Assembly (NCBI RefSeq): GCF_002277895.1
Contig: NZ_CP023000.1
Location: forward strand, 744,001-808,000
Reading direction: 5' to 3'
Source of the DNA: Rhizobium sp. 11515TR
GTDB taxonomy: Bacteria > Pseudomonadota > Alphaproteobacteria > Rhizobiales > Rhizobiaceae
Length of the DNA stretch: 64,000 nt
Part shown: positions 16,456-25,205 of the stretch, piece by piece
Position numbering within the stretch: the first letter of the stretch is position 1
Layout: every line of letters begins with the position of its first letter
Program-made: the position numbers and the translations under genes
Notes under the pieces: generated by a model
Seen by the model: only the letters and a program-made list of their open reading frames with translations
What the model was told of the DNA's origin: nothing
Database searches by the model: none

Positions 16456-17655
16456 TTATCCGCTCGACCGAAGCGCCGCAGTCAAAGGAAGTCGGCTGGC
16501 GACGGTCGCCGGCAAGGCGCCGCCCAGAATGCCGATCGCAAGTCCGAGCAGACCCGCTTCCGCCATGACATCGCCGGTTACGGAGAGCTGGAACGCCATG
16601 CGCGCGCCATTCGTCCCAACCGTACTTGCCTGCCAGCCATTGAAGGCCAGCCACGAAGCCAGCAGTCCGACCGCCATACCAACGGCGGCAAGCACGATTG
16701 CCTCCACCCATGTGCCGAGAAACGCGGAGATCCGGCTGAAGCCAAGTGCCCGAACCGTGACGATCTCAACGGTACGGTCCGACACAGAATTCATCATTGT
16801 GTTGAGCGCGCCGGCGGTCGCTCCGACGGCCATCAACAGCGCAAGTGGCCAGCCGAACAGCCGGATGAGACTAGCCGTGCGGGCCGATTGCGCCACATAG
16901 AGGTCGGCTTCGACAACGGCGCGAAGCGGCGTGGTCCTGATCGTGTCGAGCTTGGCCTGAAGTTGTGGCAACAAGGCGGGATTGGACAGCCGCATGCGCA
17001 GGCTCTGAACCTGCCCCTGCCGGTCGAAGGCCGATCGAACCGCGTCGAGGTCGGCCCAGATTTCGGACTCGAAGGCGCTGCCTCGCGCCGAGAACAGGCC
17101 GACCACCATCCAGTCGACCGTCCCGAGCCGCACGGTGCTGCCGAGCGATATCCCAAACTGGTGCGCCAGGCGATCCCCGACGACGATCTCACGCGAGCCG
17201 GGCGTGAACAGGCGGCCGGTCGACAAGGCAATATGGTCACGGATCGAAGGACCGGACAGATCCATGCCGCGAAGAGCCAAGGTCCGGCTCTCTTCCGACC
17301 CGTTCGATTTGGCGTCGACGGCAACGACGATTTCACGCGAGAAAATCAGCATACCGTTGGTGTCTCGCGCCACGCCGATGTCATCGATCATTGCGCTCAG
17401 GGTGCGAATGACCGAGGCGGGAACATCGGAGCCGGTCTCCTGGTTGGTGCCGCCCCCCAGGACGACCGCGACGGAGCCGGAGCCGGCACTTTGCAGAGCC
17501 GTCTCGAAACCCCTTGCCATGGCCAGGAAGCCCGCGAGAACGCAGACGACGAGCGCCACGGAAAGAACCATGGAGGCGGAAATGGAGATGCGTCGCGGCA
17601 GGCTGAACAGGTTTGCCCTGATCATGACGAATGCTTGCTTGGCATTGGAGGGCAT
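16456..17655 (-). CDS. MacB/FtsX-type ABC exporter permease 1
   Basis: A 399-residue protein with the FtsX/MacB layout: one N-terminal membrane helix (about 25-48), a large periplasmic domain (50-265) and three C-terminal helices (about 275-300, 325-345 and 365-390). The loop DRTVEIVTVRALGFSRISAF is the typical coupling-helix region that contacts the ATPase. It is the last gene of a four-gene leftward operon (membrane fusion protein, ATPase, two permeases). Such tripartite systems export peptides, lipids or antibiotics mechanically from the periplasm. The substrate is unknown. Confidence 0.88.
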   Translation of the reverse strand: MPSNAKQAFVMIRANLFSLPRRISISASMVLSVALVVCVLAGFLAMARGFETALQSAGSGSVAVVLGGGTNQETGSDVPASVIRTLSAMIDDIGVARDTNGMLIFSREIVVAVDAKSNGSEESRTLALRGMDLSGPSIRDHIALSTGRLFTPGSREIVVGDRLAHQFGISLGSTVRLGTVDWMVVGLFSARGSAFESEIWADLDAVRSAFDRQGQVQSLRMRLSNPALLPQLQAKLDTIRTTPLRAVVEADLYVAQSARTASLIRLFGWPLALLMAVGATAGALNTMMNSVSDRTVEIVTVRALGFSRISAFLGTWVEAIVLAAVGMAVGLLASWLAFNGWQASTVGTNGARMAFQLSVTGDVMAEAGLLGLAIGILGGALPATVASRLPLTAALRSSG

Positions 17656-17659
17656 GGAT

Positions 17660-18802
17660 CTACCTCGTTCTGAATGCGAAGATTATCGGGATCCTGAGCG
17701 CGTTCAGTGCGGGAAGCGCACCGGTCACAAGCGCAAGCAGGGTGACCATCGCGAGGGCTTTCGCAAGAATTGCATTGGAAAAGACGAGGCCGATCGCAGG
17801 CCCCGTGATGACCGTTGCAAGCAGTGCAAGTATCAGGCCGATGGTGGCGCCGACCACGAATATGAAGAATGTTTCGCCAAGGATCAGCGCCATGATCCAC
17901 GAGCCGGAAAAGCCCAATGTTTTCAAAACGCCGATCTCGAAGGTGCGCTCGCGAACGGCAAAGATCATGGTATTGCCGACGATCATCAGCAGCGTGACGA
18001 ATGCCGCTCCGACCACCATGTTCACGATCAATCCGATATCGGCATACTGACGCAGGAAGGCCTCCAGGAACTGCTTTTCCGATCTGGTTTGCGTCGGCGC
18101 TGCAGAATTGGCAAACAACTGATCGATCCTTGAGGCGAGTGCCCCTGTCTGGATACCCGGCTGCGGTCTGACGATGAAGGCGTCGACCGTGTCCTTGTTA
18201 CGAGCTCTGAGCGCATTGACATAGTCGTATTGGGCGACGACAAAATAGGTGTCGGTGGAGGCGTTTTCGCCGTTGAAGATACCGGCGATTTCAAAGGACC
18301 AGTCACGGCTGCCATCCTGCTTTGCCATATCGAAGCTGGTGACGGTGATCTTCTGGCCGACGGTCCAGCCTTGCGCCTCGGCGAGCGCCCTGCCGACGAG
18401 GACGGTGCTGCGGTCCCTGGCGAGTACGCCGATCAGAGACGGCGTCAGCCCGAGCTCCTTACCGTTCGAACCGTAAAGTCGCGCGGGATCGGCGGCACTC
18501 ACGGGGATGATGTTCTTCTCGACCGTCGCAAAGCCGCGCAGGCGCGACATATACCCGACGGCGGCTACGCCTGGTTCGGCGCCAATCCGGTTCAGGTAGG
18601 ACATCGGCAGCGGCTGGGCGCGGCCGGCCGCACTCATGACGCCAAGAATATCCTCGCTGGCCGCTGACGAGCCCTGGCTACCATCGATGAAGCTTGTCGT
18701 CAGACCGTAGATGAGAAAGGCCGTGGCGACACTGACCATCAGCAATATCGTGCGCAGCGGTTTTCGCCATACACTTTTTCGCACGAGATCGAGGAACGTC
18801 AT
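17660..18802 (-). CDS. MacB/FtsX-type ABC exporter permease 2
   Basis: The 380-residue paralogue of its neighbour has an N-terminal helix at about 15-38, a periplasmic domain to about 260 and three C-terminal helices with the RERTFEIGVLKTLGFSGSWI coupling loop. Its ATG overlaps the ATPase stop (ATGA), and it ends 4 bases before the second permease. Two distinct permease chains suggest a heterodimeric membrane unit rather than the MacB homodimer, which carries its own ATPase domain. Confidence 0.88.
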   Translation of the reverse strand: MTFLDLVRKSVWRKPLRTILLMVSVATAFLIYGLTTSFIDGSQGSSAASEDILGVMSAAGRAQPLPMSYLNRIGAEPGVAAVGYMSRLRGFATVEKNIIPVSAADPARLYGSNGKELGLTPSLIGVLARDRSTVLVGRALAEAQGWTVGQKITVTSFDMAKQDGSRDWSFEIAGIFNGENASTDTYFVVAQYDYVNALRARNKDTVDAFIVRPQPGIQTGALASRIDQLFANSAAPTQTRSEKQFLEAFLRQYADIGLIVNMVVGAAFVTLLMIVGNTMIFAVRERTFEIGVLKTLGFSGSWIMALILGETFFIFVVGATIGLILALLATVITGPAIGLVFSNAILAKALAMVTLLALVTGALPALNALRIPIIFAFRTR

Positions 18803-19509
18803 GCGTCCACCCTCCGCTCTTCAACGAACCTGCCCTTGTCGAGATGAAGCGTTCGGCTGGCATAGCTTGCGGCTTGCGGGTCGTGGGTCACCATGATGAT
18901 GGTCTTGCCGAGCTCGCGGTTCAGAAAGCGCAGCATTTCCAGCACCTCGTCGGCCGACCGACGGTCGAGATCGCCCGTGGGCTCATCGCAGAGCAGCAAT
19001 GCCGGGTCCGCGACGATCGCCCGCGCGATGCCGACACGCTGCTGCTGGCCGCCCGACATCAGCTTCGGATACTGCTTCTGGCGACCCGAAAGCCCCACCA
19101 GATCCAGAACCTTGTCGACGCGGAGCCGGCGCTCCCGCGACGAGAGCGGCTTCAGGAGAAGCGGCAGTTCGACGTTCTCGGCCGCGTTCAGCATCGGTAA
19201 GAGATTATAGAACTGGAAGACGATCCCCATGTTATGGGCGCGCCAGGACGAACGGGCTGCCTCGCCCATCTGATCGAGATTGCTGACCCCGATGCGCAGG
19301 CGGCCCTGATCCGGCTTGTCTATGCCCGACAGCATGTTGAGCAGCGTCGATTTCCCGGATCCGGAAGGCCCCATGATCGCGACGAACTCGCCGCGGGCGA
19401 TTTGCAGGTCGAGATCGGCAAAGATCGGTACGGTTTCGGTCCCTATCCTGTATCCCTTCGTGACGCTGTTGAGCACGATATATGGCTCGTTGCCTGTGGA
19501 AGAGGTCAT
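18799..19509 (-). CDS. MacB/LolD-type ABC exporter ATPase
   Basis: The 236-residue ATPase has Walker A GPSGSGKST, Q-loop FQFYNLLP, signature MSGGQQQRVGIARAI, Walker B LLLCDEPTGDLD and H-loop VTHDPQAA. The DEPTGDLD and NLLPMLNAAENVELPL segments place it in the LolD/MacB class. The start at 19509 overlaps the fusion-protein stop by ATGA; an open frame upstream of it reads through the neighbouring gene and is ignored. It powers the two FtsX-type permeases that follow. Confidence 0.92.
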   Translation of the reverse strand: MTSSTGNEPYIVLNSVTKGYRIGTETVPIFADLDLQIARGEFVAIMGPSGSGKSTLLNMLSGIDKPDQGRLRIGVSNLDQMGEAARSSWRAHNMGIVFQFYNLLPMLNAAENVELPLLLKPLSSRERRLRVDKVLDLVGLSGRQKQYPKLMSGGQQQRVGIARAIVADPALLLCDEPTGDLDRRSADEVLEMLRFLNRELGKTIIMVTHDPQAASYASRTLHLDKGRFVEERRVDA

Positions 19510-20624
19510 CGAGGAGTGTCTCCTGGCTGTTGTGCTGGAATAGTCGAAATACGAATGCGGGCGGCCATGTTCGGCATGATGCCGTCGGGTGGATCGAGGA
19601 GCGCTAGGCGCAGCGTGATCGTGCCTTTTTCCGCCGAGGCGACCGGCCATAGCTGCAGGATCTCGATCGCGAAGGGCTTGTCCGGAAAACCATCAAGGAC
19701 GGCCTCGCCGCGAAGGCCTGGGCGAAGCTCGCCGATATTGGTCTCGGCGACGTCGGCGTCGATCACCAGGCTTTTGCTATCGGTGATCGTCAGCAGACTT
19801 TCGTTTTCCTTGATACTGTCCACTCGAGCCAGCACGCGGCCGCCGACATGGGCGTCGAGCCGCGTCACCGTACCCGAGATCGGAGCTTTGACGGTCAATG
19901 CATCGACATGTTCTTGCGCGATCTTCACGCCGAGTTGCGCTCTGGCATAGTTTTGGCGTGCCTGATCGACCGCATTCAATGCCGTATCTCTGGCTGTTTG
20001 CGCCTCTTCGACAGTCTGGACGGAGACAACGCTCTTTGCTGAGAGCGCAGCATTGCGTTGCAGCGAGCTGTCAGCCTGCTTGAGCGCCAGGATCTTTCCC
20101 TCAAGGACGAGCTTGGCGGCGTCGCTGTCGGCCTTGGCCTGCTCGAGTGAAAAGTCGGCGCTGACGTCATCGATCCTGACAATAACCTGCCCGGCTTCGA
20201 CGCGATCGCCGATACTGACGCCAACTGAAGCGATCTCTCCCTCATATTTGGAAAAGACCGTCACGATGCGCGGCGCGACGACGAAGCCGGACCCGGTTAT
20301 CTCCGGCGCTGATATCAGCCTGGGCGAACCGCTACCGGGGGCCGCCCGACTGGATGCCGCCTTTGGTTCGTCGCCGGTTTGCGCTACACCGGGCGGCGTC
20401 ATGATTTCCGGCTGCGATTCCAGTGCCGCTTTGAAGCGAGGCGAAATATCCGGCCAGAAGAACACCACGGCGATCGCACTGATGCCAAGTGCAAGCAGGA
20501 CACTCGATAGGACAAGCCGCCGATTCCTCTTGACCGGCGACCCCACTGTTTGGAACGAAGGCTCAAGCGACAATGACCTGAGCGTTTCCGCGAGCTTGCG
20601 ATTTTGTTCGGTGTTCGTGTTCAT
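19506..20624 (-). CDS. periplasmic membrane-fusion protein (HlyD/MacA-like)
   Basis: The 372-residue protein has a cytoplasmic N-terminus, a membrane anchor at about 38-60, a Ser/Pro/Ala-rich linker, a split biotinyl-lipoyl domain (GEIASVGVSIGDRVEAGQVI and VKAPISGTVTRLDAHVGG) and an alpha-helical hairpin between them (about 155-235). A beta-barrel domain follows. It links the inner-membrane exporter to an outer-membrane channel; no TolC gene is present nearby. It is the first gene of the operon. Confidence 0.9.
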   Translation of the reverse strand: MNTNTEQNRKLAETLRSLSLEPSFQTVGSPVKRNRRLVLSSVLLALGISAIAVVFFWPDISPRFKAALESQPEIMTPPGVAQTGDEPKAASSRAAPGSGSPRLISAPEITGSGFVVAPRIVTVFSKYEGEIASVGVSIGDRVEAGQVIVRIDDVSADFSLEQAKADSDAAKLVLEGKILALKQADSSLQRNAALSAKSVVSVQTVEEAQTARDTALNAVDQARQNYARAQLGVKIAQEHVDALTVKAPISGTVTRLDAHVGGRVLARVDSIKENESLLTITDSKSLVIDADVAETNIGELRPGLRGEAVLDGFPDKPFAIEILQLWPVASAEKGTITLRLALLDPPDGIMPNMAARIRISTIPAQQPGDTPR

Positions 20625-20708
20625 GACGCCAACATGAACGAGACACCCGAAAACTCGACCTCAAACGCGTTCTGGCTCGTACTCGATCGCGATCCGGTAC
20701 TTCTTGCG

Positions 20709-20807
20709 TCACTCCGGAGGCGGAGTCTCCGTTACGCGGCGAAATTCACGATTGAAATCGGATTCTGCCTGAAAGCCCACCGCATACATGACCTCGATCA
20801 CGGATTT
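20709..20807 (-). pseudogene. fragment of an AraC-type regulator
   Basis: On the minus strand a short frame reads SVIEVMYAVGFQAESDFNRE, then FRRVTETPPPE and a stop. This matches the second helix-turn-helix of AraC-family regulators. The first helix-turn-helix and the whole sensor domain are missing, and the residues upstream are degraded. It lies 85 bases upstream of the exporter operon on the same strand, so a regulator of that operon may have been lost. Confidence 0.6.
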
Positions 20808-21008
20808 TTCCGTTTCTCCGGTTTCGGACCAACCCTTTCCACGCAAACCCCCGCCTGACCCACGGAACTGAACAGCGTTTCAGAAAAACGAAATTGCTCA
20901 ACCGACCCTCAAGGAAGATGGTTGTTGTCGGAGGCTCGGCCGGCAACCGGCTGAGAGCGGAGGATCTAGGACCAGACGAGCAACGATCTCGCGGTCGAGG
21001 GGAGGCAT

Positions 21009-22025
21009 ATGGTGAGCGGCAGCAAGAGCGCCGGCACGACGAACGGCGGTACGCCCAAGAGACATTTCAAGCTAAGCCAGGAAGCCGTTGTCGTCGGCAT
21101 TTCAGTCCTGTTGTTTTTGATCTTCTCCGTCGCCCTTAACAACTTTCTGTCGGAAGGCAACATCATTGCGCTGCTGAAGAATGTGTCCATCCTCGGCACG
21201 CTGGCGGTGGGCATGGGCTTCGTCGTGGTCGGGCGCGGCATCGACCTCACCATGGTCGCCGTGATGGTGGTCGGGGTCGCCTTCAGCATCTGGATTTCGT
21301 CCTGGGGCATCGATTTCACACTAGCAGTGCTGATAGGCGCCGTGCTCGTCGCCATGATCGGCCTCTTTACCGGCATCATGATCGCCTTTGCCGACATCCC
21401 TCCGATCTTTGCGACGCTCGCCATCGCCTCCTCCGTCTATGGCTCAGGCCGGATCGTCTTTGCTTCCGACGTACTTTATGCACCCAATAATGTCGCCTGG
21501 CTGAAATGGATCGGATCGGGGGCGGTATTCGGGATTCCGGCTTCCGTCATCATCTTCGGCGCGGTAACGGCGATCATGGGCCTGTTCCTCAGGAAAACGC
21601 GCTTCGGGCGGCTTGTCTATGCCACCGGCGACAATCCAAGTGCGGCGCGCAACATGGGCCTGCCGACCCGCCCCATTATCGTTACGCAATATATCATCAG
21701 TGCGCTGATTGCCTTTACCGCCGGCCTGATCATGACGGGCCTTGTTACCGGCATAAACACCCGCCTCTACAATTCCAGCCTGATCTACGACGTGCTTCTG
21801 GTGGTCGTGCTCGGTGGCATCGGCCTATCCGGTGGGCAAGGCGGCGTGCGCAATGTCGTGGTCGGCACGATCCTGGTCGGCATTCTCACCAACGGCATGA
21901 CGATCCTGAATTTCAGCTACACCAGCCAGAACCTGATCAAGAGCATCATTCTGCTGAGTGCTCTCGCCATCGATGCGATCATCAATCCACGGGATGAGCA
22001 GACCTCGCAAAGCGGAGATATCTAA
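21009..22025 (+). CDS. sugar-type ABC transporter permease (RbsC-like)
   Basis: A 338-residue BPD_transp_2 permease with about ten hydrophobic helices. Its conserved motifs are MGFVVVGRGIDLTMVAVMVV near the middle helices and YATGDNPSAARNMGLP in the cytoplasmic loop, both typical of ribose/xylose/autoinducer-type importers. GGAGG at 21001-21005 precedes ATG 21009. It is the first gene of an importer operon (permease, binding protein, fused permease, propeller protein, ATPase) transcribed rightward. Confidence 0.9.
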   Translation: MVSGSKSAGTTNGGTPKRHFKLSQEAVVVGISVLLFLIFSVALNNFLSEGNIIALLKNVSILGTLAVGMGFVVVGRGIDLTMVAVMVVGVAFSIWISSWGIDFTLAVLIGAVLVAMIGLFTGIMIAFADIPPIFATLAIASSVYGSGRIVFASDVLYAPNNVAWLKWIGSGAVFGIPASVIIFGAVTAIMGLFLRKTRFGRLVYATGDNPSAARNMGLPTRPIIVTQYIISALIAFTAGLIMTGLVTGINTRLYNSSLIYDVLLVVVLGGIGLSGGQGGVRNVVVGTILVGILTNGMTILNFSYTSQNLIKSIILLSALAIDAIINPRDEQTSQSGDI

Positions 22026-22055
22026 AGGCTCGAGACGTCCAATAGGGAGGAAACT

Positions 22056-23075
22056 ATGACGGGTCTCAAGAAAATACTGATGGTCGTCGGCCTGGGCGCC
22101 GCCGCACTCTTCACGGCTTCTAACATCGCATCGGCGCAAGAGACCGACCAGGTCGGCCGCCAAGCCTATATCGACTCGGTAAAGGGCAAGCGGGTCATCT
22201 TCGTGCCGATCTCGCAAGGCTTCGATCTCAACCAGGCATGGGTTGCCGTCTGGCAGCGGCATGCGGCCCGCTACGGCTTCAAGCTCGAAGTGCGTGACCC
22301 CAATGGCGATACCAATGCCGGCATTCGCGCCATGCAGGGTGCGATCGCGGAAAAGCCTGACCTGATCATCGTTCAAAATCCCGATGTGCAGACCTATGCC
22401 CGCCTGCTCAAGCAAGCGCAACAGGCCGGCATCAAGGTGCTGCAGGTCAATATGCAATCGGCAACGCAGACCGACAGCTATGTCGGCAACGACTGGATCG
22501 AAATGGGCAAGCTGGAGATGACGGAGCTCGCCAAGGCGTGCACCGGTCCAAAGGCGCCGTCGCACAAGGTCGTCTGGCTCGCAGGCGTGCAGACCGGAGC
22601 TGCCAACATCTTCATGCGCACCGGCATCGACGAGATCCTGAAGCAATATCCCGAACTTCAACTCGTCTCCGACCAGCCGGCCGATTATTCCAGCGAAAAG
22701 GCCCGCCAGATCACCGAAACCGTTCTGCAGCAGCATCCCGACCTCTGCGGGATCATGGGCATCTGGGATAACGCCGAAGTCGGCGCCGGGGCTGCGGTCG
22801 CTGCCGCCGGCAAGCAGGACCAGGTGACGATCGTCACCAATGGCGCCGGCAGCGATACCGGCTGCCAGAGCATCAAGAACGGTCTTCTGGACGTGATCTA
22901 CAATTTCAACGCGCCGATCCAGGGCGAAATCGCTGCCCAGCAGATTTCCGAACTGCTGCAGCATCCCGATCGTCAGGCCGGCAGCGAAAAGACGATCTTC
23001 TTCGGGCCGATCACTCGCGTCGACAAGACCAATGCAAGCGGCCGAAACTGCTGGAAGCTCGACGAGCTCAAGTAA
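22056..23075 (+). CDS. sugar-type ABC substrate-binding protein (Peripla_BP_4)
   Basis: The 339-residue protein has a signal peptide ending near ASAQETD (about 27) and a RbsB-like two-lobed fold. Characteristic stretches are DPNGDTNAGIRAMQGAIAEKPDLIIVQNPD and DLCGIMGIWDNAEVGAGAAV. AGGAGG precedes the ATG by about 8 bases. Cysteines at DLCG and DTGCQ could form a disulphide. It sits between the two permease genes, which is unusual but consistent with one transcript. The ligand is unknown. Confidence 0.9.
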   Translation: MTGLKKILMVVGLGAAALFTASNIASAQETDQVGRQAYIDSVKGKRVIFVPISQGFDLNQAWVAVWQRHAARYGFKLEVRDPNGDTNAGIRAMQGAIAEKPDLIIVQNPDVQTYARLLKQAQQAGIKVLQVNMQSATQTDSYVGNDWIEMGKLEMTELAKACTGPKAPSHKVVWLAGVQTGAANIFMRTGIDEILKQYPELQLVSDQPADYSSEKARQITETVLQQHPDLCGIMGIWDNAEVGAGAAVAAAGKQDQVTIVTNGAGSDTGCQSIKNGLLDVIYNFNAPIQGEIAAQQISELLQHPDRQAGSEKTIFFGPITRVDKTNASGRNCWKLDELK

Positions 23076-23087
23076 CGGAACGAACAG

Positions 23088-25205
23088 ATGAGCTTGGCTG
23101 AAAGCCTGATACGCTGGCGCTATCGCGTCCTCCCCGACCATGTGGTCGGGGAAATCCTCGCGAAGAAGTGGATCGACAGCGTCATTCCCTTTTTTGCACT
23201 GATCCTGCTGTGTGCGATTTTCGGGTCGATCGTACCGGGTTTCTTCGACGTTACGACCTTGACCAATCTCAGCGGCCAAACCGCTGAATTGGGTCTGATC
23301 GTGCTGGGATTGACGATCGTCATGATATCGGGCGGCATCGATCTTTCGATCGGATCGACCTTTGCCCTCACCGTGCTCGCCACGCTTTACGGCATGAATG
23401 TCGGCCAGTGGAGCTTCGGCGTCGGGCTTGCCGCCACCTTGGCCGTTGGCGCCGCCTGCGGGGCGATCAACGCCTTCATGGTGGGTATTCTGCGGATGCG
23501 CGCCTTCCTGACGACACTCGTCACGCTGATCATTTTTCGCTCGACCTTCGAAATCCTCTTTCCGCAGGTGTCGACGGCGCTGGTAACCAGCTCCCCGGAT
23601 TCGCCGCTCTATGATTACCTCGGCCTCGGCCACATCGGCGGCATTCCCGTCTCCTTCGTCTTCTTCGTTTTCGTCGCGATCATCGTGCACATCGTGCTGT
23701 CGCGCGGCCGCTACGGATGGCGGCTGTTCGCCGTCGGCGGCGCACGCCGATCGGCCTATAATGCCGGCATCAACGTGCGCCTCACGGTGTTCAGCGCTTA
23801 TGTGGTCTGTTCGGTATTCGTCGCACTCGCCGCCTTCCTGTTTTGCGCCCGGATCGGCAGCGCAGCCTCCGACATTGGCTCCGGCCTCGAACTTCAGGCG
23901 CTGACCGCCACCGTCCTCGGCGGCATTTCGCTCGGTGGCGGACGCGGATCGGTGGCGAAAGCACTGATGGGCGTCGTTTTCGTCCTCGTTCTTTCCAACA
24001 GCCTGCTGACACTTGCCGTTCCCGGCCCGGTCAACGACCTGACCCTGGGCTTTGTGCTGCTTGCCTCGGTCTTCCTTGATGTCCGCTGGGTCAAAAATCG
24101 CCATAAGATCCTGCGCAGCGTCTATATCTCGCCGACTTTCGCCAAGATGCCGGAGGCGATTTCGACCGCCGCCGGCATGCCGATGGCGGTCAATGATCGC
24201 CTGAAGGATGTCGGTGTGATCGGACTTGGCATCCTTGACGGCGCCGAGGATGTGATCTTCGACCGGGAAGATCGCCTCTATACCGGAAGCCGGCAAGGCG
24301 AGATTCTGCGCTTCTATCCGCCCGACTATACCCGCCGCGAGGTCTTTGCCCATATCGGCGGCGCCCCACTTGGCATGGCCTTCGATCGGCAGGGTAATCT
24401 CGTCGTCTGCGTGGCCGGCATGGGTCTTTATCAGGTGTCGCCGGCCGGCGAAGCGAAGCTTCTCACCGCCGAGACAAATCGCAGCCTGACATCGGTCGTC
24501 GACGACAGCACGATGAAGCTTGCCGACGACTGCGACATTCTTCCCGATGGCCGGATCGTGTTTTCCGAAGCGACCGTGCGCTTTGAAATGCATGACTGGT
24601 ACGCCGATGCGCTTGAAAGCCGCGGCAACGGCCGCATCATCGTTCACGACCCGGCAAGCGGCGTCACCCGGACATTGATATCCAATCTCGTCTTCCCGAA
24701 CGGCGTCTGCACATCCTTCGACGGGCAGTCGGTCCTCTTCGCCGAAAGCTGGGCGTGCCGGATCAACCGCTACTATTTCGCAGGCCCCAAGGCCGGCAAG
24801 CTGGAGCGGATGATCGAGGGTCTACCGGGCTATCCCGACAACATAAACCGCGCTTCCGACGGCACCTATTGGCTGGCATTGATGGGCATGCGCACGCCGG
24901 CGCTCGATCTGTCGCTGGAAATGCCCGGCTTTCGCCGACGGATGGCGCGCCGCGTGTCCGAGGACGCCTGGCTGATGCCCAATCTCAACACCGGCTGCGT
25001 GCTGCGCTTCAGCGAGAAAGGCGAGATCCTCGAAAGCTTCTGGGATCAGACGGGCGAAAAGCATCCGATGATTACGTCGATGCGCGAGCACAAGGGCATG
25101 CTTTATCTCTGCGGTATCTTCAACAACCGCATGGGCACGCTCCCGCTGCCGGACGCCGACAAGACCTGGTTCAGCACAGACTCTTACTGGGGCAAACCGG
25201 CATGA
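23088..25205 (+). CDS. ABC permease fused to a strictosidine-synthase-like propeller
   Basis: A 705-residue two-domain protein. Residues 1-340 form a complete RbsC-type permease (MISGGIDLSIGSTFAL at 79-94, FAVGGARRSAYNAGI in the cytoplasmic loop). Residues about 375-700 form a six-bladed propeller of the strictosidine-synthase-like / SMP-30 group: ISNLVFPNGVCTSFDGQSVL, SWACRINRYYFAGPKAGKLE and GLPGYPDNI. No stop, start or ribosome-binding site separates the two parts. RbsC-type permeases have a cytoplasmic C-terminus, so the propeller would face the cytosol. It could act on incoming substrate, for example as a lactonase or esterase; this is inference. The TGA overlaps the next ATG. Confidence 0.88.
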   Translation: MSLAESLIRWRYRVLPDHVVGEILAKKWIDSVIPFFALILLCAIFGSIVPGFFDVTTLTNLSGQTAELGLIVLGLTIVMISGGIDLSIGSTFALTVLATLYGMNVGQWSFGVGLAATLAVGAACGAINAFMVGILRMRAFLTTLVTLIIFRSTFEILFPQVSTALVTSSPDSPLYDYLGLGHIGGIPVSFVFFVFVAIIVHIVLSRGRYGWRLFAVGGARRSAYNAGINVRLTVFSAYVVCSVFVALAAFLFCARIGSAASDIGSGLELQALTATVLGGISLGGGRGSVAKALMGVVFVLVLSNSLLTLAVPGPVNDLTLGFVLLASVFLDVRWVKNRHKILRSVYISPTFAKMPEAISTAAGMPMAVNDRLKDVGVIGLGILDGAEDVIFDREDRLYTGSRQGEILRFYPPDYTRREVFAHIGGAPLGMAFDRQGNLVVCVAGMGLYQVSPAGEAKLLTAETNRSLTSVVDDSTMKLADDCDILPDGRIVFSEATVRFEMHDWYADALESRGNGRIIVHDPASGVTRTLISNLVFPNGVCTSFDGQSVLFAESWACRINRYYFAGPKAGKLERMIEGLPGYPDNINRASDGTYWLALMGMRTPALDLSLEMPGFRRRMARRVSEDAWLMPNLNTGCVLRFSEKGEILESFWDQTGEKHPMITSMREHKGMLYLCGIFNNRMGTLPLPDADKTWFSTDSYWGKPA

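Noticed and set aside
16411..17673. Plus-strand frame of 420 codons opposite the exporter permease
   Set aside because: Arg/Gly/His-rich composition without hydrophobic or family pattern; the minus strand encodes the FtsX-type permease.
21825..24647. Very long open frame (940 codons) on the minus strand
   Set aside because: It is antisense to the binding-protein and permease-fusion genes, has low-complexity Asp/Gly/His/Arg-rich composition and no domain; a typical shadow of GC-rich coding DNA.
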